A stretch of 64,000 bases of DNA from the NCBI RefSeq assembly GCF_000708715.2, contig NZ_JENB01000022.1:1-64000 (forward strand), written 5' to 3'. How positions within the stretch are numbered: the first letter of the stretch is position 1; each line of letters begins with the position of its first letter. Under the pieces are notes generated by a model that saw only the letters and a program-made list of their open reading frames with translations, did not search any database and was not told where the DNA came from. The translations under genes were made by a program, and so were the position numbers. Of the stretch, positions 33,456 to 41,567 are shown piece after piece. The DNA is from Pseudomonas putida W15Oct28 (GTDB lineage: Bacteria > Pseudomonadota > Gammaproteobacteria > Pseudomonadales > Pseudomonadaceae).

Positions 33456-36173
33456 ATGACAGATTTGTCCCGTACACATGGATTCGCCAGCCAGGCCCTG
33501 GGCCTGCTGGACGGGCGTTTCTTCCGGCCGCCGCTGCCGGACGGCCATGTGCCGCGCTTGCGCCTGTGTCAGCGTCTGCACGCCGGGCTTGGTGGCCGGT
33601 TGTTGCTGGTCAATGCCCCGGCGGGTTTCGGCAAAAGCTCCCTGGCCATCGAATTTTGCGAAGCGCTGCCCGAGCATTGGCGCAGCCTGTGGCTGGGCCT
33701 GAGCCAACGTGATGCCGACCCTGGCCGCTTTCTTGAACGCCTGCTCGAAGGCCTGCAGCAGTACTGCCCGGCACTGGGCGGGCAGGCCATGGGCTTGCTG
33801 AAAATGCGCCAGCGCCACCAGCCGTTCGCCTTCGAGGAATGGATCGACGGCCTGCTCGACGAGCTGGCGCTGTACCTGCAACCCGATACCCCTTTGCTGC
33901 TGGTACTGGACGACTATCACCTGGCCCAGGGGCCGGTACTCGACCGTTGCCTGCAGTTCTTTCTCAATCACCTGCCCGCCGGCCTGGTGTTGCTGGTTAC
34001 CAGCCGCCAGCGCCCGGACTGGCACCTGGCGCGTTTGCGGCTGTCGCGCCAGCTTGTCGAACTGAACGAACAGGACTTGCGCCTCACCGCCGAAGAGTCG
34101 CTGGCGGTGATCGGCCGCCAGCCAACGGGCCTGCGCGGCCAGGCACTGGACAACCTGATCCAGCGCAGCGACGGTTGGGTGGCCGGTTTGCGCTTCTGGC
34201 AACTGGCAGCCAGCGAGTCGGCGGACGAGCAAGCCTTGCCCCAGGCCTTGCATGGCGGCGAAGGCCTGATCCGCGACTACCTGCTTGAAGAAGTCATCGA
34301 CATGCTGCCCGCCGACGTACAGGCGTTCCTGTACGACACGGCCTGCCAGGAACGCTTCTGCGCCCCGTTGTGCGATGCCTTGCGTGGCCGCCACGACAGC
34401 GCCGCAGTGCTGCGCTTTCTGCAGGCGCACCAGGTGTTCCTGGTGCCGCTGGACGAGCATGGGCACTGGTTCCGCTACCATCACCTGTTCTCCGATCTGC
34501 TGCGCAGCCGGCAGGCCAGCGAGCCACTGGCCGGTCTGCAGCTGCGTGCCTGTCGCTGGTTTGAAAAGCAGGGCCTGCTGGACGAAGCGGTGGAGCAGGC
34601 GCTGCGTGCCGGCCACCTCGATGTCGCTGCCGACCTGGTGCAGAGCCTGTCCGAGGAGCAACTGCTGGCTGAACAGAACGTCGGCATGTTGCTGCGCTGG
34701 AAGATGGACCTGCCCGACAGCCTGCTGATCAGCACGCCACGGTTGATCGTGCTGTACAGCTGGGCGTTGGGCCTGGCTTGCCAGTTGGACGCAGCCGAGG
34801 AGCTGGCCGGCTACCTCAGCCGCTTTCTGCCAGCGCCTTCGGCGACCGCGCAAAAGTCGATGCTGGCCCAGTGGCTGGCGCTGAGTGGGGTCATTGCCCG
34901 GGGCCGTGGCGACCGCGAGCGCACCCTGGCCTATTGCGGCGAAGCGTTGCAGAGCCTGCCGAGCAAGCGCTATGGCCAACGCCTGGTGTGCTTGTCGACG
35001 CTGTCCAACCTGGCCATTGCCGATGGCGACTTCTGGCGGGCCCGAGGCTGGAACCGCGAAGCCCTGGAGCTGGCCCAGCGAGTCGGCAACCCGTTGTTCG
35101 AGGCGCTGGCCCATTACGACCGGGCGCGGGTGCTGCACGCCCGTGGCGAGGTGCTGCGCGCACTGGATGAAGTACGCCAAGGGCTTCAGCGCCTGCAAGG
35201 GCTTTCGGCGCAGCGGCTGTATGCCGTGCGTGCGCGCCTGACACTTTACGAAGGTTACCTGCTGGTTTCGCGCCTGCAGCCGGCCCAGGGCCGTGCGCGT
35301 TTGCGCGCGGGGCTGGGCGAGGCGCGGGCCTGCCGGGATATCAGTGTGCTTATCGGCCATTGCGTGATTGCTACGCTCGATGGCCGGGAAGGGCACTTTG
35401 CCGAGGCCTTTGCCGAATTGGCCGAGGCCGAACGCCTGATGCATATCTGGGACGTTCCACCGGTCTACTACCTGGCCATGATTACCCTGGTCAAATGCGA
35501 ACTGTGGCTGGCCCAGGGGCGTACCGACCTGGCCGAGTCCTGGTTGCTGCGCCTGGGCCAGACCTACGGCGGCGAGCAGCCGGCGGCAGCACCGGAGTTC
35601 CACCCGCTGCTGCCGTTGCACATTGCGTTACAGCAGGCATTGCTCGAGCGCATCCAGTTACGCGGTGACGACGCCGTGCAACGCCTGACAAGCCTGGTCG
35701 AGCGCGGCCAGGCCAGTGGCGGCATGATGCTCACCGTTAGCGCCCTGTGCCAATGGCTCGCCCTGTTGCTGGACGAAGGCCGGGAAGGGCAGGCCGCGCA
35801 GTTGCTTCCTGGCTTGCTGGAAGCCGCTCATGGCGGTGTGCTGCAACCGTTCCAGCCACTGCTGGAAAAGCACCCGCAATGGCTGCATGAGCAACTGCAG
35901 GCAGGTGCCGCCTGCCCGGTTCAAGCCGAACTGCTCAAGCGTCTGCCGCAGCAGCCAACCGCCACCACGGGCACCGGCGAAGCCCTGAGCGGCCGCGAAC
36001 TGGCGGTGCTCGAACTGATTGCCCAGGGCTGTTCCAACCAGCAGATCAGCGAGCGGCTGTTCATTTCCCTGCACACGGTGAAGACCCACGCCAGCCACAT
36101 AAACAGCAAGCTGGGGGTTGAGCGGCGCACCCAGGCGGTGGCCAAGGCCAAATCCCTGGGGGTGCTGGCGTGA
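33456..36173 (+). CDS. LuxR-family transcriptional regulator, MalT-like (STAND ATPase)
   Basis: A 905-residue LAL/MalT-type activator. A P-loop at residues 54-61 (VNAPAGFGKSS) starts the NTPase domain, a Walker B-like LLVLDDYHLAQ lies near residue 147, long TPR-like helices fill about 400-830, and a LuxR helix-turn-helix closes the protein (LSGRELAVLELIAQGCSNQQISERL, then HTVKTHASHINSKLGV). Such proteins bind a small effector and ATP before activating. Its closest neighbours, the DUF1302/1329 genes and acyl-CoA ligase, are the obvious targets, an inference from position. Confidence 0.9.
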   Translation: MTDLSRTHGFASQALGLLDGRFFRPPLPDGHVPRLRLCQRLHAGLGGRLLLVNAPAGFGKSSLAIEFCEALPEHWRSLWLGLSQRDADPGRFLERLLEGLQQYCPALGGQAMGLLKMRQRHQPFAFEEWIDGLLDELALYLQPDTPLLLVLDDYHLAQGPVLDRCLQFFLNHLPAGLVLLVTSRQRPDWHLARLRLSRQLVELNEQDLRLTAEESLAVIGRQPTGLRGQALDNLIQRSDGWVAGLRFWQLAASESADEQALPQALHGGEGLIRDYLLEEVIDMLPADVQAFLYDTACQERFCAPLCDALRGRHDSAAVLRFLQAHQVFLVPLDEHGHWFRYHHLFSDLLRSRQASEPLAGLQLRACRWFEKQGLLDEAVEQALRAGHLDVAADLVQSLSEEQLLAEQNVGMLLRWKMDLPDSLLISTPRLIVLYSWALGLACQLDAAEELAGYLSRFLPAPSATAQKSMLAQWLALSGVIARGRGDRERTLAYCGEALQSLPSKRYGQRLVCLSTLSNLAIADGDFWRARGWNREALELAQRVGNPLFEALAHYDRARVLHARGEVLRALDEVRQGLQRLQGLSAQRLYAVRARLTLYEGYLLVSRLQPAQGRARLRAGLGEARACRDISVLIGHCVIATLDGREGHFAEAFAELAEAERLMHIWDVPPVYYLAMITLVKCELWLAQGRTDLAESWLLRLGQTYGGEQPAAAPEFHPLLPLHIALQQALLERIQLRGDDAVQRLTSLVERGQASGGMMLTVSALCQWLALLLDEGREGQAAQLLPGLLEAAHGGVLQPFQPLLEKHPQWLHEQLQAGAACPVQAELLKRLPQQPTATTGTGEALSGRELAVLELIAQGCSNQQISERLFISLHTVKTHASHINSKLGVERRTQAVAKAKSLGVLA

Positions 36174-36332
36174 TACTGGCCCTGCAGGTCATTGCCCGCT
36201 AAAGTGCTGGCCTGAGGCCATGGATTACGGCCGGCAATGCTCTACCCTCATCTTTCCCGACCAGCTGCCGATACAGCGATCGGTGGCATCGCTTCGCGCG
36301 ATTTTTCAATCATTCCAAGGCAGGTCGTGTTG

Positions 36333-37940
36333 ATGCTGCAGTACGGGCAAAAAAGCTTTCTGATCGTCGACGACTTTACCGACTTTCGCACGTCGACCCG
36401 TTCCATGCTGCGCGAGTTGGGCGTGCGCGACGTGGACACCGCCGACAGCGGCGAGCAGGCGCTGCGCATGTGCGCGCAGAAGCGCTATGACTTCATCCTG
36501 CAGGACTTCCACCTGGGCGACGGCAAGAAAAACGGCCAGCAGGTGCTCGAAGACCTGATCATCGACAAGCACATCAGCCATGAGTGCGTGTTCATCATGG
36601 TCACCGCCGAGAGCAGCCAGGCCATTGTCCTCAGCGCCATCGAGCACGAGCCCGATGCCTACCTGACCAAACCGTTCAACCGGGTTGGCCTGGCCCAGCG
36701 CGTCGAGAAACTGTTCCAGCGCAAGACGCTGCTCAAGCCGATTTTGCAGGCGCTGGACCGCAATCGCCCGGCCGAAGTGCTGGCTGCCTGTGCTGAGCTG
36801 TGCAAGAAAGACCCGCGCCTGGCACCGCTGTGCCTGCGCTATCGGGCCGATGCCTTGCGCAACCTCAACCGCTTCGAGGAACTGGAAAAGTTCCTCAAGG
36901 CCATTCTGGCCAGCCGCCCGCAGCCTTGGGTGTACGCCGCGCTGGGCGCCCTGATGCACAAGCGTGGCCAGAATGCCCAGGCCCAGGGTGTGTACGAGCA
37001 GGCGCTCAAGGCGTTCCCGATCATGCCCGGTCTGTACGACGGCATGGCCGAAGTGCTGGTGGCTCAGGGCGATACCAGGCGCGCGCAAAACCTGCTTGAA
37101 GAAGCCGTGCGCCTGTCGCCTCTGTCGGTACGTCGGCAGTCGACGCTGGGCAAGCTGGCGCTGGAAAACGAAGACTTTGAGAGTGCGTCGAAGGCGTTCC
37201 GCCATGCAGTGAACCAGGGGCAGAGCTCACGCTACAAGGATGCTGAAAACAACCTTGGCCTGGTGCAGGCGCTGATGAGCAAGAACGCAGGCTTCGGCCT
37301 GGACGCCCGTACCCGGGTCGAGATCAACACCACGCTCAGCGAGGTGGCCAAGGAAAACCCCGAGGACCAGGGCTTGCAGGTGCGTGCGCGGATGATGAAG
37401 GCCGCCAGCCTGCAACAGGCGGGCGACCCGGAAACGGCCGGCAAGCTGACCGAACAGGCGATCCAGCGCCTGGACAAGATGAACCAGTTCTTCTCGGTCG
37501 ATTCGGCCCTGACCGTTGCCGCACAGTTGCAGGCGATGGGGCAGGAAGCCGCTGCCCTCGGCGTGCTGAAGAACTGTGTGGAAAGTTATGGCGATGACCC
37601 CAAGGTCATGGAGAAAGTGGGCAAGCTGACGGACGACCCCAGCGTGCTCAACGCCATTACCGAAGCGGTCACCCTCAATCGCCAGGGTGTGCGCAGTTAC
37701 CAGGGAGGGCAGCTTGGCGAGGCGTTGCAGATGTTCCGCAAGGCGCTGGGTATGCAGCCAAAAAACATCAGCATCGCCCTTAACACCGCCCAGGCGCTGC
37801 TGCGCATTGGCGGTGAAAATCCTCAGCCCGCGATCATGCAGGAATGCCAGGACGCCTTGACCAGCGTGGCCGGTATCCCTGTCAGCGACAATCGCTATGA
37901 CCGTTACCGCAAACTGCACATCCGAGTGTTCGGCGCATGA
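36333..37940 (+). CDS. Response regulator with C-terminal TPR domain
   Basis: A 535-residue protein with an N-terminal receiver domain: acidic pair in FLIVDDFTDFR, phospho-accepting aspartate in FILQDFHLGDG, threonine in IMVTAESS and lysine in AYLTKPFNR (about residues 10-125). Instead of a DNA-binding domain it carries tetratricopeptide repeats (about 145-530), so output is protein-protein. The start at 36333 follows AGGTCGTGTTG; an upstream in-frame ATG at 36237 lies in non-coding-like sequence. It overlaps the histidine kinase gene by 4 bases. Confidence 0.88.
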   Translation: MLQYGQKSFLIVDDFTDFRTSTRSMLRELGVRDVDTADSGEQALRMCAQKRYDFILQDFHLGDGKKNGQQVLEDLIIDKHISHECVFIMVTAESSQAIVLSAIEHEPDAYLTKPFNRVGLAQRVEKLFQRKTLLKPILQALDRNRPAEVLAACAELCKKDPRLAPLCLRYRADALRNLNRFEELEKFLKAILASRPQPWVYAALGALMHKRGQNAQAQGVYEQALKAFPIMPGLYDGMAEVLVAQGDTRRAQNLLEEAVRLSPLSVRRQSTLGKLALENEDFESASKAFRHAVNQGQSSRYKDAENNLGLVQALMSKNAGFGLDARTRVEINTTLSEVAKENPEDQGLQVRARMMKAASLQQAGDPETAGKLTEQAIQRLDKMNQFFSVDSALTVAAQLQAMGQEAAALGVLKNCVESYGDDPKVMEKVGKLTDDPSVLNAITEAVTLNRQGVRSYQGGQLGEALQMFRKALGMQPKNISIALNTAQALLRIGGENPQPAIMQECQDALTSVAGIPVSDNRYDRYRKLHIRVFGA

Positions 37941-38629
37941 ATCAAGACAATCAGGGGCTGGATTTTTCCACGGTGATCGCCTCCACCGTGCACGACCTCA
38001 AAAGCTCTTTGTCAGCGCTGATCCAGTCCCACAGCCAGTGGATGGAACGCTTGCCCGAAGAGCTGCGCGGTGGTGCCGAGCAGGGAATCATGGAGCATGA
38101 GTTTCGCCACCTCAACGGCATGCTGGTGCAGTTGCTGGGCCTCTACAAACTGGGTATCAACCAGTTGCCGGTGTGCCCGGACTACCACGAACTGGACGAT
38201 TTCATCGAAGCCCAGTTGGCGGCGCACCAGGAAGTGCTCAAGCACAACGACATCCTCGCCACCTGGCGTGTCGACACCGACAACCCGCTGGGCTTCTTCG
38301 ACCGTGAACTGGTGGCCTCGGTAATCGCCAACGTCATCACCAACGCCACCCGCTTTGCCGGGCACGCCTTGCTGATCACCATCGAAGAGGCCGACAACCA
38401 GCTGGCCATCTGCGTGAACGATGACGGCCCGGGTTATCCAAAGCACATGCTCGAGCGCCAGGAGCAATACATCCAGGGCATCGACTCGACCAGCGGCAGC
38501 ACTGGCCTTGGCCTGTACTTTGCGGCGCGGATCGCGGCACTGCATGAAAGCGGCGGGGTGCGCGGGCGGATCGAGATATCCAATGGCGGGGCGCTTGGGG
38601 GCGGGTTGTTCAGGTTGTTTTTGCCTTGA
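37937..38629 (+). CDS. Sensor histidine kinase, compact, without a membrane domain
   Basis: A 230-residue soluble kinase. The H-box is STVHDLKSSLSAL (His about 19). The N-box is NVITNATRFA, G1 is NDDGPGYP and G2 GSTGLGLYFA. No membrane segment or sensory domain is present, so the signal must come through a partner. Its start overlaps the TPR response regulator (ATGA), so the pair is a two-component system. The input and output are unknown. Confidence 0.88.
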   Translation: MNQDNQGLDFSTVIASTVHDLKSSLSALIQSHSQWMERLPEELRGGAEQGIMEHEFRHLNGMLVQLLGLYKLGINQLPVCPDYHELDDFIEAQLAAHQEVLKHNDILATWRVDTDNPLGFFDRELVASVIANVITNATRFAGHALLITIEEADNQLAICVNDDGPGYPKHMLERQEQYIQGIDSTSGSTGLGLYFAARIAALHESGGVRGRIEISNGGALGGGLFRLFLP

Positions 38630-38812
38630 GAAAGACGGGCCGGTTACGGCTTGGATTGACACATCGCGCAATGCTTAAGGCGAGATCAGGGGCGACGCTT
38701 CGTCCGATGCTGTAGGAGCAATCTGATCTCTACCAAACGAGCCTCGGAGCTCTTTGTGAATGGCGCTGATGCTGGTAGTTATTCGGTTTCGATGACTACC
38801 AGAGGAGCGGCT
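38630..38812. other. Left edge of the low-GC insertion
   Basis: 183 bases between the histidine kinase stop and the first island gene. A REP-like fragment (CTGTAGGAGCAA at about 38710) suggests an old REP element was interrupted here. The promoter and palindrome described next lie at its right end. Confidence 0.5.
38754..38802 (+). promoter_or_regulatory. Predicted promoter and operator of the accessory island
   Basis: TTGTGA (38754-38759), a 16-base spacer and TAGTTA (38776-38781) form a plausible sigma-70 promoter. A perfect 8-bp inverted repeat, CTGGTAGT (38772-38779) and ACTACCAG (38795-38802), overlaps its -10 box and runs up to the Shine-Dalgarno AGAGGAG. That placement is typical of an autoregulated toxin-antitoxin operator or of a hairpin hiding the RBS. 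Confidence 0.4.
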
Positions 38813-39010
38813 ATGAAAAAACATACCCCGAAGTCGAAATACTGCTCACCAACCGAAAACATGAAGGTGAATAAGCACCAGGCGAACGCAGGCTCCGGTG
38901 TACCCCCCTATGATCTTGCTTCACTGCTCGGGCAGTGTGACTTCGACGTCCCGCATCCAAAGGATATGCAGATGTGGAACGACATGCGACCAGCAGGCCG
39001 CGAGTTCTGA
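38813..39010 (+). CDS. Small protein resembling the C-terminal tail of MazE-type antitoxins
   Basis: A 65-residue protein starting MKKHTPKSKYCSPTENMKVN, with an excellent AGAGGAGCGGCT site. The last 34 residues (YDLASLLGQCD ... MQMWNDMRPAGREF, residues 33-65) follow the pattern of MazE/PemI/ChpS antitoxin tails, YxLxxLLxQCD and W...xPxGRE, which neutralise MazF. The N-terminal AbrB/SpoVT DNA-binding domain is absent, replaced by a short basic stretch. No mazF-like gene follows; a GNAT-like gene does, 34 bases downstream. It could be an orphan antitoxin or an antitoxin of a different toxin. Base composition is lower in GC than the neighbours. Confidence 0.55.
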   Translation: MKKHTPKSKYCSPTENMKVNKHQANAGSGVPPYDLASLLGQCDFDVPHPKDMQMWNDMRPAGREF

Positions 39011-39044
39011 ATGGTGGTGGCTCCATTTCGGACGCGGTGCTTGC

Positions 39045-39575
39045 ATGAGAAGGCGGATCAGTAAACTTCGGTATCAGATCTATAGATCACAAGCTCGAAC
39101 GCTCACTCATGAACTGCTGAATCGGCGGCCAGGCCTGTTGAGTGGAGATGTTGATGTCGGCCAAGTCCGGATGGAGCCGATAACGCACGAGGCCCTCACT
39201 GCTAGCCTGGAGTGGTCGGAAAGTCGGTGTCTGTTCCCTTGGGAGGAGATTGTCGACTGGAAAGATAGCGATCCCAAAGGGTTCGATCTTGCCATCTGGT
39301 TCGGTAGCGAGCTCTGCGGTCTTTGCTACGCAAGTCCTAGAAAGAGCCGCTTGTGCATCAAGGTCATACTGCTCCAAGGTAGTCCCTGCCCGTCGCATCC
39401 ACTTAGGGGAGAGATCGCAGGTTTGGCGCTTACATCGATAGATTTCTATGCTCGTATGTTGGGCTGCCAGGAGATTGAGATACAAGACCCTCTGGAGGGC
39501 GCCTGGTCAGTGTATGAAGCGCTTGGCTTCACTTGGAGCGCTGAAGGTCGGCTTGTGATCGTGGTTGATCCCTAA
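39045..39575 (+). CDS. GNAT-fold acetyltransferase-like protein in the island
   Basis: A 176-residue protein. The second half fits a GNAT core: FDLAIWFGSELCGLCYA (about 80-96), the acetyl-CoA-binding-like HPLRGEIAGLALTSIDFYARMLGC (118-141, with an R-G-E-I-A-G variant of the Q/RxxGxG/A loop), and EIEIQDPLEGAWSVYEALGFTW (143-164), a typical beta5/alpha4 ending. The ATG at 39045 has only a weak ribosome-binding site, so it may depend on translation of the upstream small gene. GNAT enzymes can be toxins that acetylate aminoacyl-tRNA; nothing in the sequence proves that here. Frame integrity looks intact. Confidence 0.65.
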   Translation: MRRRISKLRYQIYRSQARTLTHELLNRRPGLLSGDVDVGQVRMEPITHEALTASLEWSESRCLFPWEEIVDWKDSDPKGFDLAIWFGSELCGLCYASPRKSRLCIKVILLQGSPCPSHPLRGEIAGLALTSIDFYARMLGCQEIEIQDPLEGAWSVYEALGFTWSAEGRLVIVVDP

Positions 39576-39615
39576 TAACATCGATAGCGTGTCGATCAAG
39601 CTTTTGGAGGTCACA

Positions 39616-39786
39616 ATGCGTTCCAAAACGAGACAGGTAGAGTTGCTTGCGATTGCGAGATTTGAGGCTGAAGCAAGGCGTCTTGCTGGTCGAATCTCCA
39701 GCAACCAGCTGCGCTTCCTGCAGGTCGCAAAGGCGAAGGGGGCTGACTTTGAGCCCGCAGGCCCTCTGGCAGGCACTCCATCCTGA
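39616..39786 (+). CDS. Small protein of unknown function, third island gene
   Basis: A 56-residue basic helical protein starting MRSKTRQVELLAIARFEAEA and ending in a proline/glycine-rich tail. A near-perfect TTGGAGGTCACA ribosome-binding site precedes it, 40 bases after the GNAT gene. No family is recognised. Its strong translation signal and position before the terminator make it a real gene and a member of the same transcript. A role as regulator or antitoxin partner is only a guess. Confidence 0.55.
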   Translation: MRSKTRQVELLAIARFEAEARRLAGRISSNQLRFLQVAKAKGADFEPAGPLAGTPS

Positions 39787-39842
39787 GCGAAAGCTCGTCA
39801 GGCTCTGGTGCAAGCCTCTACCGCGTATTCATATTGGTTGAG

Positions 39843-39866
39843 AACCGGCCTATTGGCCGGTTTTTT
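39843..39866 (+). terminator. Rho-independent terminator ending the island transcript
   Basis: AACCGGCC-TATT-GGCCGGTT followed by TTTT: an 8-bp stem and T-run, 57 bases after the third gene. It isolates the island from the MBL gene downstream. Confidence 0.93.
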
Positions 39867-39972
39867 GTTTGGCTCCGGGAACGAGTTTGTAGCTTTTGTG
39901 ACATGACTGCGCTTGATTGAATAAACAGACTTGAAGCTTTCAGTGTTCCCCGCTTTCCTCATGAGTAATGCA

Positions 39973-40617
39973 ATGACCCAAGCCCCACCTGCACTCATCC
40001 GCGAAACCTTCCCCGTAGGCCCCTTGCAGTGCAACTGCACGCTGATCGGCGACCCGCTGACCAAGAAAGCCATCGTCGTCGACCCGGGCGGTGACCCGGA
40101 GAAGATCCTCGCGCGCCTGCAGGCCCACGGCCTGACGCTGGTCAGCATCATCCACACCCACGCGCACTTCGACCACTTCCTCGCCTCGGGCAAGCTCAAG
40201 GCGCTGACCGGCGCCACCCTGCACCTGCACAAGGACGATCAGGTACTGTGGGACAACCTGGAAATGCAGTGCCAGATGTTCGGCGTTCCCTATACCCCGG
40301 TACCGGCACCCGATCGCTGGTTGGGCGATGACGAAGAACTGGCCTGTGGCTGCGGCGTGGCCCTGCATACGCCTGGCCATACTCCGGGTTCGATGAGCTT
40401 CTGGTTCGCCGACGCCAAACTGCTGATCGCCGGCGACACCCTGTTCCGCCGTGGCATTGGCCGCACTGATTTGTGGGGGGGTGACCAGCGGGCTATCGTG
40501 CGTTCCATCAAGGAACGGCTGTACCGGCTGGACGAAGAGGCCATCGTGGTGACCGGCCACGGGCCCGATACCCGCCTGGGTGACGAGATGCGTGAAAACC
40601 CCTTCGTGCGTGCCTGA
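39973..40617 (+). CDS. MBL-fold metallo-hydrolase
   Basis: A 214-residue hydrolase of the glyoxalase-II-like branch. The zinc motif is IIHTHAHFDHFLA (THxHxDH), another ligand His is in HTPGHTPGSMSFW, an aspartate in LLIAGDTLF and the last His in VTGHGPDTRLGDE. The substrate is probably a thioester or persulfide but unknown. Two in-frame ATGs (39961 and 39973) have no strong RBS; the second gives MTQAPPALIRETFPVGP, the likely native N-terminus. The gene follows the island terminator and belongs to the core backbone. Confidence 0.9.
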   Translation: MTQAPPALIRETFPVGPLQCNCTLIGDPLTKKAIVVDPGGDPEKILARLQAHGLTLVSIIHTHAHFDHFLASGKLKALTGATLHLHKDDQVLWDNLEMQCQMFGVPYTPVPAPDRWLGDDEELACGCGVALHTPGHTPGSMSFWFADAKLLIAGDTLFRRGIGRTDLWGGDQRAIVRSIKERLYRLDEEAIVVTGHGPDTRLGDEMRENPFVRA

Positions 40618-40726
40618 GGGCACATGAAGGCACTTTCATTGAATTTTTCATTGCCGATGCAATCCAAGGCTGGCATAGATCCCTTCGTGATCTGCCGCAT
40701 TTATGAATTTCAGTAGGAGCTTGTCC

Positions 40727-41449
40727 ATGTTCACCATGCGTCGTCTGATTATCGTCGCAACTGCCGCTGCACTGATGACCGGCTGTGCCGGCCAGAACCC
40801 TTATGACAACCAGGGTCAGGCGCAGGGCTCCACGGGGATGAGCAAGACCGCCAAGTACGGCGGCCTGGGCGCGCTGGCTGGCGCCATCGCCGGTGCTGCC
40901 ATCGACCACAACAACCGTGGCAAGGGTGCACTGATCGGCGCCGCAGCCGTGGGTGCTGCTGCAGCCGGTTATGGCTACTACGCCGACAAGCAAGAAGCCG
41001 AACTGCGCGCCCAGATGGCCAACACCGGCGTGGAAGTGCAGCGCCAGGGCGACCAGATCAAACTGATCATGCCGGGCAACATCACCTTTGCCACCGACTC
41101 TGCCAACATCGCCCCAAGCTTCTACTCGCCGCTGAACAACCTGGCAGGCTCGTTCAAGCAGTTCAACCAGAACACCATCGAAGTGGTCGGCTTCACCGAC
41201 AGCACCGGCAGCCGCCAGCACAACATGGACCTGTCCCAGCGCCGCGCGCAGGCGGTCAGCACATACCTGACCTCGCAGGGTGTGGATGCTTCGCGTATCT
41301 CGGTGCGTGGCATGGGCCCGGACCAGCCGATCGCCAGCAACGCCGACGCCAATGGCCGTGCGCAGAACCGCCGGGTGGAAGTGAACCTGAAGCCGATTCC
41401 GGGCCAGCAGTATGACCAGCAACAAGGCCAGGTTCAGCAGTATCCCTGA
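40727..41449 (+). CDS. OmpA-family outer-membrane lipoprotein
   Basis: A 240-residue protein with a lipoprotein signal (MRRLIIVATAAALMTGC), a glycine/alanine-rich membrane-spanning glycine-zipper region (YGGLGALAGAIAGAAIDHN ... GAAAVGAAAAGYGYY, about residues 40-90) and an OmpA C-terminal domain binding peptidoglycan (IEVVGFTDSTGSRQHNMDLSQRRAQAVSTYL, about 150-180). The start at 40727 follows TAGGAGCTTGTCC. Similar proteins are called YiaD/YfiB-like. It anchors the outer membrane to the wall. Confidence 0.9.
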   Translation: MFTMRRLIIVATAAALMTGCAGQNPYDNQGQAQGSTGMSKTAKYGGLGALAGAIAGAAIDHNNRGKGALIGAAAVGAAAAGYGYYADKQEAELRAQMANTGVEVQRQGDQIKLIMPGNITFATDSANIAPSFYSPLNNLAGSFKQFNQNTIEVVGFTDSTGSRQHNMDLSQRRAQAVSTYLTSQGVDASRISVRGMGPDQPIASNADANGRAQNRRVEVNLKPIPGQQYDQQQGQVQQYP

Positions 41450-41458
41450 TTGATCCCC

Positions 41459-41562
41459 GGGGCCGCTTTGCGGCCCTATCGCGACACAAGGCCGCTCCCA
41501 CAGGAACTACGCGATCCCTGTAGGAGCGGCCTTGTGCCGCGAATGGGCTGCAAAGCAGCCCC
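41459..41562. repeat. REP pair (GGCCGCTTTGCGGCC type)
   Basis: Two inverted units between the convergent OmpA-lipoprotein and pta genes, ending at GGGCTGCAAAGCAGCCCC 5 bases before the pta stop. Confidence 0.88.
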
Positions 41563-41567
41563 AGCTA

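Noticed and set aside
33402..35621. A 739-codon minus-strand frame
   Set aside because: Antisense of the MalT-like LuxR gene, very glutamine/alanine-rich with no domain.
38813..39010. A complete mazEF pair
   Set aside because: No MazF-like sequence occurs on either strand between 38630 and 39960; only the tail pattern is present.
39011..39064. Seventeen-codon frame directly after the MazE-tail-like gene (TGAATG)
   Set aside because: Too short to judge, and no ribosome-binding site; the overlap could be chance.
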